Part shown: piece after piece, positions 1-4,595 of the stretch
Numbering within the stretch: the stretch's first letter is position 1
Layout of the letters: each line of letters starts with the position of its first letter
Assembly (NCBI GenBank): GCA_015490055.1
Contig: WFYP01000045.1
Location: forward strand, 1 to 5,254
Length of the DNA: 5,254 bases
Direction of reading: 5' to 3'
Origin: Nitratifractor sp.
GTDB taxonomy: Bacteria; Campylobacterota; Campylobacteria; Campylobacterales; Sulfurovaceae
Made by a program: the position numbers and the translations under genes
The notes under the pieces: generated by a model
The model's input: only the letters and a program-made list of their open reading frames with translations
Database searches by the model: none
Told to the model about the DNA's origin: nothing

Positions 1-96
1 ACCTGGGTCTACATCTACAATTTCTATTTCAAAATTATTTGCATCTATAACATGTTCACATTCACATTCATCACATACTACTATAAGTTGATTCAA
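1..96 (-). CDS. Partial small Cys-rich protein, N-terminus only
   Basis: An open frame of 32 codons runs leftward off the window. It starts at TTG (94-96), with an AAGGA-type ribosome site about 6 bases upstream (within 101-109) and an in-frame TAG at 100-102, so the start is quite well fixed. The visible protein begins MNQLIVVCDECECEH and continues IDANNFEIEIVDVDPG. The Cys-Asp-Glu-Cys pair followed by Cys-Glu-His suggests half of a small zinc-binding knuckle, but the partner cysteines would lie outside the window. I do not recognise the family. Small zinc-ribbon proteins of phages and mobile elements look similar, which is only an impression. It is transcribed away from intI, as the first gene of an integron cassette array would be. 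No attC site is visible to confirm this. Confidence 0.55.
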   Translation of the reverse strand, partial: MNQLIVVCDECECEHVIDANNFEIEIVDVDPG

Positions 97-126
97 AATC
101 TATCCTTTTTTTAGTTAATTTTTCTA

Positions 127-144
127 TTAAGTATTTCAACTTAA
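127..144. repeat. Short inverted repeat TTAAGT-6-ACTTAA
   Basis: Two perfect 6-base arms (127-132 and 139-144) are separated by 6 bases. They lie in the leader of the leftward partial gene, about 30 bases before its TTG start. It could be a small operator or an mRNA hairpin. In DNA this AT-rich, a 6-base pair of arms can also arise by chance. Confidence 0.35.
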
Positions 145-164
145 AACATTTTTTAGTACACTAT

Positions 165-193
165 ATTTTACTTTATATAGAAACTATTTACAA
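165..193 (-). promoter_or_regulatory. Possible leftward promoter with an embedded palindrome
   Basis: Read on the minus strand, TTGTAA (193-188) is followed after 17 bases by TAAAAT (170-165), a fair sigma-70-type pair that would start RNA about 60 bases before the TTG start of the leftward gene. A perfect 6-base inverted repeat, CTATAT (161-166) and ATATAG (175-180), straddles the -10 and spacer and could be an operator. If the region is an integron this would be the cassette promoter (Pc). The region is so AT-rich that chance matches are likely. Confidence 0.35.
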
Positions 194-283
194 GGGATAC
201 AACTATTTATTCAAGGAACATTATAGCGAAGTTAGCCTGATATTTGCAAATTGAAGGAACACTTTAAATGTCCTGTGATTTTT

Positions 284-311
284 AAAAAAGTAGCAAAATG
301 CTATTTTTTTT
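284..311. terminator. Bidirectional intrinsic terminator-like hairpin
   Basis: A run of six A and GTAGCA (284-295) pairs with TGCTAT plus a T run (299-310) around a 3-base loop, giving a stem of up to 12 pairs with one G-U. There are T residues 3' on both strands. It would end rightward transcripts before they reach intI and leftward transcripts before they reach the left-hand gene. No gene end lies next to it, so it may insulate the two transcription units or end a short RNA. Confidence 0.55.
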
Positions 312-338
312 ATTAAAATCGTCAGTTTTTTATATAAT
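310..338 (+). promoter_or_regulatory. Candidate intI promoter (TATAAT at 333-338)
   Basis: A perfect TATAAT follows a T run (325-331), the usual form of Campylobacterota sigma-70 promoters, in which the -35 box is poorly conserved. No good TTGACA lies about 17 bases upstream. RNA would start near 345, leaving a leader of roughly 125 bases before the intI start at 472. No CTG-N10-CAG LexA box was seen in this region, so the SOS control known for many other intI genes is not evident. Confidence 0.5.
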
Positions 339-351
339 ATAACTATTACTT

Positions 352-389
352 ATGTCCTTTTTAGTGGCTATATCGCTATTAATGGACAT
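352..389 (+). repeat. Imperfect hairpin ATGTCC...GGACAT in the intI leader
   Basis: ATGTCC (352-357) can pair with GGACAT (384-389). Inside it, TAGTGG (362-367) pairs with TCGCTA (373-378) using two G-U pairs. Mismatches and a small bulge lie between the two stems. It sits just downstream of the presumed intI transcription start. Its right arm belongs to the long inverted repeat 247-273/384-407. Confidence 0.4.
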
Positions 390-448
390 TAAGTGTTCCT
401 TGATTTGTAAAATCCTGACATTAACGGACATTTTATTAATTTTTGTCC
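384..448 (+). repeat. GGACATT repeats in the intI leader
   Basis: GGACATTAA (384-392), TGACATTAA (416-424) and GGACATTTTA (426-435) are direct repeats at spacings of 32 and 10 bases. The last GGACA (426-430) also pairs with TGTCC (444-448) across a 13-base loop, ending about 23 bases before the start codon. Two more copies lie reversed upstream (269-273 and 353-357). Repeated sites of this kind could bind the integrase itself (attI direct repeats) or a regulator. The sequence alone does not decide. Confidence 0.45.
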
Positions 449-471
449 TATTAATAAATAAAGGTGTAATT

Positions 472-1452
472 ATGAAACAAAAGAAAAAACTGTTAGATAT
501 TGTTAGAGAAAAAGTGAGAGTTAAACATTATAGTATCTCAACAGAGAAAACCTATGTTTATTGGATTAAGTATTATATATTGTTTCACAATAAGACTCAT
601 CCTATTAATATGGGTAAAGCTGAAATAGAAAAATTTTTAACATATTTAGCAGTTAATAAAAAGGTATCTCCCACTACACAAAATCAAGCTTTTTCGGCAA
701 TACTCTTTTTATATAGAGAAGTTTTGGGTGTAGATATGAGTAGTTGGAATATTCAGGCACTTAGAGCACAAGAGCGAAAGCGTATTCCAACTGTTTTAAC
801 AAAAGAAGAGGTTTTTAGAATTATCGATGAGTTAAGCGGTATTTATAAACTTATTGTACAAATGATGTATGGCTGTGGGTTAAGAATGCAAGAGGCATTA
901 AATCTTAGAATAAAAGATGTAGATTTTGATTATAACAAAGTTTATATCTGGGATAGTAAAAGCTTAACAGATAGAACAGTGCCGTTGCCACAAGCTTTAA
1001 AACAAGCTTTAAAACAAGATTTAAGAGAGCAAGTTGCAAAAGTTCAAGAGTTACATGAACAAGATTTAGAGGCTGGTTTTGGCAGTGTTTATATGCCATA
1101 TGCATTAGAGAGGAAATATCCAAATGCAAAATTTGAAATGAAGTGGCAATTTTTGTTTCCTATGAGAAAAGTTGCTAAAGACCCAAGAAGTGATGTAATA
1201 AGAAGGCATCATGTGCACCCAAAAACTTTGGGTAGAAATATTAAGATGGCTTCGATTAAGGCTAAAATTACAAAGAGAGTATCATCTCATATATTTAGGC
1301 ATTCATATGCAACGCATCTTTTACAAAATGGTATAGATTTACGCTCTATTCAAGAGTTATTAGGGCATAAATCAGTAGAGACAACAATGGTTTATACTCA
1401 TGTGGTAGCTGAGTTGAATAAAGGGAAGGTGTTGAGCCCTTTGGATATGTAA
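472..1452 (+). CDS. intI: Integron integrase (IntI-type tyrosine recombinase)
   Basis: This site-specific recombinase would insert and excise gene cassettes at attI and attC sites. The 326-residue protein, a normal length for IntI, has an N-terminal SAM-like DNA-binding domain (about 5-90) and a catalytic domain (about 105-315). Visible catalytic residues are R138 (GLRMQEAL), K163, H273 and R276 (HIFRHSYATH), H299 (LLGHKS) and the nucleophile Y308 (VYTHV). The integron-specific extra segment lies at about 195-249: HEQDL, GFGSVYMPYALERKYPNA, KWQFLFP, DPRS and RRHHVH. It separates IntI from XerC/D and phage integrases. The ATG at 472 is preferred because AAGG at 461-464 lies 7 bases upstream and the protein then starts like other IntI. 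The frame stays open back to an ATG at 352, but those 40 residues are hydrophobic, lack a ribosome site and cover leader repeats. Oddities: the usual GKGxKDR turn is DSKSLTDR, and residues 174-185 come from a 12-base tandem repeat. It converges on rpiB. Confidence 0.93.
   Translation: MKQKKKLLDIVREKVRVKHYSISTEKTYVYWIKYYILFHNKTHPINMGKAEIEKFLTYLAVNKKVSPTTQNQAFSAILFLYREVLGVDMSSWNIQALRAQERKRIPTVLTKEEVFRIIDELSGIYKLIVQMMYGCGLRMQEALNLRIKDVDFDYNKVYIWDSKSLTDRTVPLPQALKQALKQDLREQVAKVQELHEQDLEAGFGSVYMPYALERKYPNAKFEMKWQFLFPMRKVAKDPRSDVIRRHHVHPKTLGRNIKMASIKAKITKRVSSHIFRHSYATHLLQNGIDLRSIQELLGHKSVETTMVYTHVVAELNKGKVLSPLDM
991..1026 (+). repeat. Tandem 12-base repeat inside intI (three units)
   Basis: CAAGCTTTAAAA occurs twice exactly (991-1002 and 1003-1014), followed by a diverged unit CAAGATTTAAGA (1015-1026). 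It encodes QALK-QALK-QDLR, residues 174-185, in the helix just before the integron-specific segment. Compared with IntI1 as I remember it, the stretch between the two Leu/Met-Pro landmarks is 36 rather than 32 residues, so one unit looks like an in-frame duplication. Confidence 0.8.
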
Positions 1453-1492
1453 TGAATTATTTGTTTAGCAGTTTTGTAAATTAGAAAATTTT

Positions 1493-1544
1493 ATGGATAT
1501 TAAAGCTAATGGGTAGCCACAAGAACTACCCCTACATGGATATT
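1493..1544 (+). repeat. Direct repeats ATGGATATT flanking a hairpin
   Basis: ATGGATATT occurs at 1493-1501 and 1536-1544, bracketing the GGGTAG/CTACCC hairpin at 1511-1531. This could be a target-site duplication around a very small inserted repeat or part of the neighbouring degenerate repeats. Nine matching bases in an AT-rich gap is modest evidence. Confidence 0.4.
1511..1531. repeat. Short palindrome GGGTAG-9-CTACCC
   Basis: Six perfect pairs with a 9-base loop CCACAAGAA, followed by CTAC. GC-rich for its surroundings, it lies 59 bases after the intI stop. From memory it resembles a GGGYRGCCACAAG-type intergenic palindrome found in many unrelated bacteria. It has no T run, so it is not a typical terminator, though it may serve the convergent intI and rpiB transcripts. 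Confidence 0.6.
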
Positions 1545-1629
1545 GGAAGTGGGAAGTAAAAAGCTGAAAATGGTAAGATTATTAACTATCTACCATCAAC
1601 CATTAACTATAAACTATTAGCTATCAACT
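1537..1629. repeat. Degenerate heptanucleotide tandem repeats
   Basis: Seven consecutive 7-base units fill 1581-1629 with consensus ATYAACY and only one to three differences per unit. The last unit overlaps the rpiB stop codon (TAG on the minus strand, 1628-1630). To the left, 1537-1578 reads as further purine-rich units of the same length, such as TGGATAT, TGGAAGT and GGGAAGT. The units partly complement each other: ATGGTA (1570-1575) and GAT pair with ATC and TACCAT (1591-1596), forming a hairpin with a one-base bulge. Such heptamer arrays resemble the short tandem repeats known from cyanobacterial and other intergenic regions. Confidence 0.65.
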
Positions 1630-2068
1630 AATTCTCTTCAATCTTCATAATTTTTTCTACTCTCTTACTATGGCGACCACCTTCTGGTTGGGTTGTTAAG
1701 AAGGCTTCTATTACGCTTTCTACTGTGCCTAAGCCTAGTACTCTTTGTCCGAAACATAGGATTTGGGCTTCGTTGTGGGCTCTTGCCATAGTTGCTGTGT
1801 AAGCGTCGTGGCATAGGGCTGCTCTTATACCTTTTACTTTGTTGGCTGCTATTGACATACCGATTCCTGTACCACAGATTAGGATGCCAAAGCTTCCTGC
1901 ATCTTCACGAACTGCTTTTGCACATTTTTCGGCATAATCTGGGTAATCTACTCTATCTGTATTATAAGGTCCTAAATCTTCTACTTCTATACCTTTGTTT
2001 GTTAGTAAATCTTTTACAAAATCTTTGTATGCTATTCCTGCGTGGTCTGTTGCTATATAAAATTTCAT
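1628..2068 (-). CDS. rpiB: Ribose-5-phosphate isomerase B
   Basis: Interconverts ribulose 5-phosphate and ribose 5-phosphate in the non-oxidative pentose phosphate pathway, in the cytoplasm. The 146-residue protein is full length for the LacAB/RpiB family and close to E. coli RpiB throughout. Visible landmarks are the phosphate/sugar-binding DHAG (D8-H9), the active-site loop CGTGIGMSIAANK with catalytic base C65, H98 in RAHNEAQ, and the C-terminal GGRHSKRVE. The start at 2068 has an AAGGA ribosome site (2075-2079) that overlaps the stop codon of the preceding gene, so translation is probably coupled. It is the last gene of the folD operon in this window and converges on intI. In most relatives I would expect housekeeping genes, perhaps apt, to follow; here repeats and an integron integrase do. 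Some relatives in the family act on allose or galactose phosphates, but the motif set favours RpiB. Confidence 0.95.
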   Translation of the reverse strand: MKFYIATDHAGIAYKDFVKDLLTNKGIEVEDLGPYNTDRVDYPDYAEKCAKAVREDAGSFGILICGTGIGMSIAANKVKGIRAALCHDAYTATMARAHNEAQILCFGQRVLGLGTVESVIEAFLTTQPEGGRHSKRVEKIMKIEEN

Positions 2069-2077
2069 TCTCTTTCC

Positions 2078-2734
2078 TTATGGTAATATTAAGTTTAAAA
2101 TCCAGCTAACTGGTGCAAATAGTATATTTGAGAGTTGTGGTATAAAAAGGATACCAAATAGTATTATCATACCGTATGGATATATTTTCTCATAAACTTC
2201 TGCAAATTTGTACCATTTAAATTTTTGTGTTAAATAAAGTAATGCTTGAGAGCCATCCAATGGTGGAATTGGCCATAAATTAAATACAGCTAATACTACA
2301 TTTATCATAATACTTTGAGCTACAAATATCATAAAAAATCCATCAAACATACTTTCTGGTTGTTCAAATAGTGGTAATATTGTTGCAAAAAATATTGCTA
2401 GTATTAAATTATAAGTAATACCTGCTAGAGATACTGCAATAGCTGCACTATACCCACCTTTTCTAATAACAGTTGCCATATTAATTGGTACAGGTTTTGC
2501 CCAACCAAATAGAAAAGGTGCATGTGTAAAGTAAAGAATTGCAGGTATCAAAATTGTACCTACTGGGTCTATATGCACAATAGGGTTAATACTAAGTCTG
2601 CCTTGACTTTTTGCTGTATTATCTCCATATTTATAGGCAACCCATCCATGCATAATTTCGTGTCCAATAATAGCAACAGCTAGTGCTAAAATTGATGCTA
2701 TTATTCTTAATATATCTACTTCTTGTTGGCTCAT
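2078..2734 (-). CDS. Site-2 protease family (peptidase M50) membrane protein
   Basis: A 218-residue intramembrane zinc metalloprotease-type protein of the short M50 group found widely in bacteria. The zinc motif HEIMH (H25, E26, H29) lies in the first membrane segment (about 8-28). The third metal ligand is probably D160 in the second conserved motif NLWPIPPLDGS (152-162). Between them are the conserved GRLSINPIVHIDPVGT (45-60) and FGWAKPVPIN (76-85). Further membrane segments lie at about 95-120, 133-153 and 188-210. It has no PDZ domain, unlike RseP, so its substrate cannot be named. Its ATG overlaps the lepB stop by 4 bases (ATGA at 2731-2734) and has no strong ribosome site of its own, suggesting translational coupling. 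Being next to signal peptidase may reflect membrane-protein processing, but this is inference; the arrangement appears to be an old conserved gene order. Confidence 0.9.
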   Translation of the reverse strand: MSQQEVDILRIIASILALAVAIIGHEIMHGWVAYKYGDNTAKSQGRLSINPIVHIDPVGTILIPAILYFTHAPFLFGWAKPVPINMATVIRKGGYSAAIAVSLAGITYNLILAIFFATILPLFEQPESMFDGFFMIFVAQSIMINVVLAVFNLWPIPPLDGSQALLYLTQKFKWYKFAEVYEKIYPYGMIILFGILFIPQLSNILFAPVSWILNLILP

Positions 2735-3693
2735 CTTGGTTGCTCGTATTGCATTTTATCTATGCTTCTAAACATTCTATCCCAGCGAATTGTAAAGCGA
2801 TATTTGTTCCACTTTGCTTCGCACTTTTTAGATAGTAATTGTGTATCTCCACAAACTTTTTTAAGTGTTTGCCAATCTCGTCCGCCACCTATACCTTTGG
2901 CTACTCTATCAAAACTTCTGTACTCAATACTAAAATATGTAACCCAAGGTTTACCTATAATTAAAGAGTATGGTACTGAGCCCCAAAAACGGCTATCGTC
3001 TGAGTTGTCACGGTTATCACCCATCATATAGAAGTGGTCTTTTTCTACTTTTTTATAGAATGCATTTATTGGTGTTGGGAAATTATTGCTAACAGGTGCA
3101 TCTAAATCTTCTACATATATTGGTTTCATATCTGTTTTACCCTTTAAGCTTTCGTACTGTAAAAGAAGATAGCTATTACCATTGTATTCTGGTTGGTACT
3201 GAATACCGGGGAATGTATCTTTATAAGGATTATCTACCCATAGTTTACCCATTGCTTTAACAATTTTTTGCTCTGGATAATGCTTTTTAATCCAGTTGTC
3301 TCCTTCGTGAAAATGTATAAGCAAGTGTTTATCATAGTATAAAAGTTCATCATTTCCTACTGCTACACATCTTTTTACAAAGTGTTGCTTTTTATTTGTT
3401 GGAACATAAAAAATTACTATATCACCTCTTTTAGGGCGAGCACCCTCTATTAAGTGCCCATTTCCATTAAAATCTGGTAGCACTTTTAGACCAATTAAAG
3501 GCACTTCTGGCAAAGGGATACCGTAGCTAAACTTTTTAGCAAATAAAAAATCGCCAATAAGTAGAGTTCTTTTCATAGAACCACTTGGTATTACAAAAGA
3601 TTGTGCTACAAAAAATACTAAAGCTAGTACAATTATAATTGTACCTGTCCAACTTGTGCTAAATCGGTGTAGTTTAGAGAAGAAATTTTTCAT
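2731..3693 (-). CDS. lepB: Signal peptidase I
   Basis: Cleaves signal peptides from exported proteins at the outer face of the inner membrane. In this 320-residue protein a single N-terminal membrane segment (about 16-35) leads directly into box B, PSGSMKRTLL, with nucleophile S39. Box C is RPKRGDIVIFYVP (86-98). Box D is QHFVKRCVAVGNDEL, with the general base K107. Box E is MGDNRDNSDDSRFWGSVP (224-241). All catalytic elements are intact. The insert of roughly 110 residues between boxes D and E is the periplasmic cap typical of Gram-negative enzymes. The start overlaps the folD stop by 4 bases (ATGA, 3690-3693), with only a weak purine-rich ribosome site inside folD. The C-terminal about 70 residues (YRSFDRVAKGIGGGRDW onward) extend beyond box E and contain two cysteines; I do not assign them a role. 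Confidence 0.96.
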   Translation of the reverse strand: MKNFFSKLHRFSTSWTGTIIIVLALVFFVAQSFVIPSGSMKRTLLIGDFLFAKKFSYGIPLPEVPLIGLKVLPDFNGNGHLIEGARPKRGDIVIFYVPTNKKQHFVKRCVAVGNDELLYYDKHLLIHFHEGDNWIKKHYPEQKIVKAMGKLWVDNPYKDTFPGIQYQPEYNGNSYLLLQYESLKGKTDMKPIYVEDLDAPVSNNFPTPINAFYKKVEKDHFYMMGDNRDNSDDSRFWGSVPYSLIIGKPWVTYFSIEYRSFDRVAKGIGGGRDWQTLKKVCGDTQLLSKKCEAKWNKYRFTIRWDRMFRSIDKMQYEQPR

Positions 3694-4535
3694 ATAACTC
3701 TTCTTTTTGCTGCTTTAATTGTGTTACTTAGAAGCATTGCTATTGTCATAGGTCCAACACCTCCTGGAACTGGGGTAATGTAGCTACATTTTTTAGCTAC
3801 ATTTTCGAAATCTACATCTCCTACTAACTTACCACTCTCTAAGCGGTTAATTCCGATGTCGATTACTATTGCACCATCTTTTAGCATATCTTCTTTTATA
3901 AGATTTGGCACACCAACACCTACAATTACAATATCTGCTTTTTTAGTGTGGCTTGCTAAATCTTTTGTAAAGATATGTGTTACTGTAACTGTGGCATTTT
4001 TGTTAAGAAGTAGGGCTGCCATTGGCTTACCAACAATATTGCTAGCTCCAACTACGCATACATCTTTGCCCTCTAAGTCTATATTGTACTCTTCGAACAT
4101 CTCCATAACACCAACTGGTGTGCATGGTGCAAATGCATCTAAGTTTTCAACAATTCGCCCCATATTGTATGGGTGGAAGCCATCTACATCTTTAGCTGGG
4201 TCTATAACTTCTAAAATTTTTGTTGTGTCTATATGCTCTGGAAGTGGAAGCTGAACTAAAATACCATCTATTCTTGGGTTTTTGTTCATCATCTCTAGGG
4301 TTTCTATAATTTCATCTTGTGTAATTGTATCTGGCATTTTATGCACGATTGAGTAGAAGCCTACATTTTTACAAGATTTCTCTTTCATTGTTACATATGT
4401 GTGGCTTGCTGGGTCATCACCAACTAAAACAACCGCAAGTCCTGGTACTACACCTTTCTCTTTTAGTGCTACTACTTCATCTGCAATGTTTTGCTCTATT
4501 TTTTTTGATAGTTTTTTTCCGTCAATTAGTGTCAT
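3690..4535 (-). CDS. folD: Bifunctional methylenetetrahydrofolate dehydrogenase/cyclohydrolase
   Basis: Converts 5,10-methylene-THF to 10-formyl-THF in two steps using NADP, supplying one-carbon units for purines and formyl-methionine in the cytoplasm. At 281 residues it is the usual bacterial length. The catalytic pair is Y47 and K51 in ASHTYVTMKEKSC. The substrate motifs are VQLPLP (Q95) and DPAKDVDGFHP (D118). The Rossmann nucleotide loop is VVGASNIVGKP (161-171), with Ala where many homologues have Arg but as E. coli FolD also has. The C-terminal signature PVPGGVGPMT is present. The start at 4535 has AAGGA at a good distance (rc of 4542-4546). It is the first gene of the leftward operon and is driven from the 60-base divergent region shared with the cytochrome gene. 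The order folD-lepB-M50-rpiB matches, from memory, the order in Helicobacter pylori. Confidence 0.96.
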   Translation of the reverse strand: MTLIDGKKLSKKIEQNIADEVVALKEKGVVPGLAVVLVGDDPASHTYVTMKEKSCKNVGFYSIVHKMPDTITQDEIIETLEMMNKNPRIDGILVQLPLPEHIDTTKILEVIDPAKDVDGFHPYNMGRIVENLDAFAPCTPVGVMEMFEEYNIDLEGKDVCVVGASNIVGKPMAALLLNKNATVTVTHIFTKDLASHTKKADIVIVGVGVPNLIKEDMLKDGAIVIDIGINRLESGKLVGDVDFENVAKKCSYITPVPGGVGPMTIAMLLSNTIKAAKRRVI

Positions 4536-4564
4536 ACTAATCCTTATATTTAAAGAATTTGGGT

Positions 4565-4582
4565 ATTATATCTAAAAAAAGT
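4565..4582 (-). promoter_or_regulatory. folD operon promoter (-10 TATAAT)
   Basis: Read on the minus strand, TATAAT (4570-4565) is preceded by a T-rich stretch (TTTTTTTAGA, 4580-4571) and followed by about 29 bases to the folD start. This fits the Campylobacterota pattern of a good -10 and T-rich upstream DNA without a clear -35. The same bases give TATTAT on the plus strand (4564-4569), so a divergent promoter for the cytochrome gene may overlap here. That one is weaker. Confidence 0.55.
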
Positions 4583-4595
4583 TTAGGTAGAGAAT

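Larger units (their letters stand above)
247..407. repeat. Long imperfect inverted repeat (arms 247-273 and 384-407)
   Basis: The 27 bases at 247-273 and the reverse complement of 384-407 (24 bases) align with about one mismatch and three gap bases. Both carry CAAAT, then AAGGAACACTT, then AATGTCC. About 110 bases lie between the arms, including the terminator-like hairpin and the TATAAT box. A third, partial copy (CAAGGAACATTA, 212-223) lies to the left in direct orientation. The arms are far longer and better matched than expected by chance. Possible roles are integrase-binding sites of an attI, arms of a small element, or regulator sites flanking the intI promoter. Confidence 0.7.
97..471. 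other. Gene-free repeat-rich region upstream of intI; candidate attI/promoter region
   Basis: No convincing gene lies in these 375 bases. They separate a leftward partial gene from the rightward integron integrase, the position where integrons carry attI and the promoters for intI and the cassettes. What is visible: a palindrome and possible leftward promoter near 161-193, three related AAGGAACA-type repeats (211-220, 252-262 and reversed at 394-403), five GGACAT/ATGTCC-type motifs between 269 and 448, a hairpin with flanking A and T runs at 284-310, and a TATAAT box at 333-338. The attI label is an inference from position and repeat content. I found no exact GTTRRRY core site in the expected (minus) orientation; the nearest look-alike is GTTAGCC on the plus strand at 231-237. 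Confidence 0.45.

Noticed and set aside
231..237. GTTAGCC as an attI/attC crossover core
   Set aside because: It does not fit GTTRRRY (C at the sixth position) and lies on the plus strand, pointing toward intI rather than toward the presumed cassettes.
352..471. Upstream ATG extending intI by 40 residues
   Set aside because: No ribosome site, a hydrophobic N-terminus unlike other IntI proteins, and overlap with leader repeats; the ATG at 472 has AAGG at good spacing.
97..471. LexA/SOS box controlling intI
   Set aside because: No CTG-N10-CAG or GAAC-N4-GTTC found near the presumed promoter; Campylobacterota also generally lack LexA.
905..1129. Minus-strand open frame inside intI
   Set aside because: Lies wholly within the well-supported integrase, is Leu/Tyr-rich by reverse reading, and has no recognisable motif.
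1537..1629. CRISPR array
   Set aside because: The units are 7 bases, degenerate and without spacers, so this is a short tandem repeat and not a CRISPR.
1792..2109. Plus-strand open frame opposite rpiB
   Set aside because: Antisense to a clear RpiB with intact active site; Leu-rich composition typical of a shadow frame.
2723..3031. Plus-strand open frame opposite the end of lepB
   Set aside because: Antisense to conserved LepB box E; no supporting features.
3856..4540. Two plus-strand open frames opposite folD (3856-4254 and 4325-4540)
   Set aside because: Antisense to a full-length FolD; biased composition and no ribosome sites.
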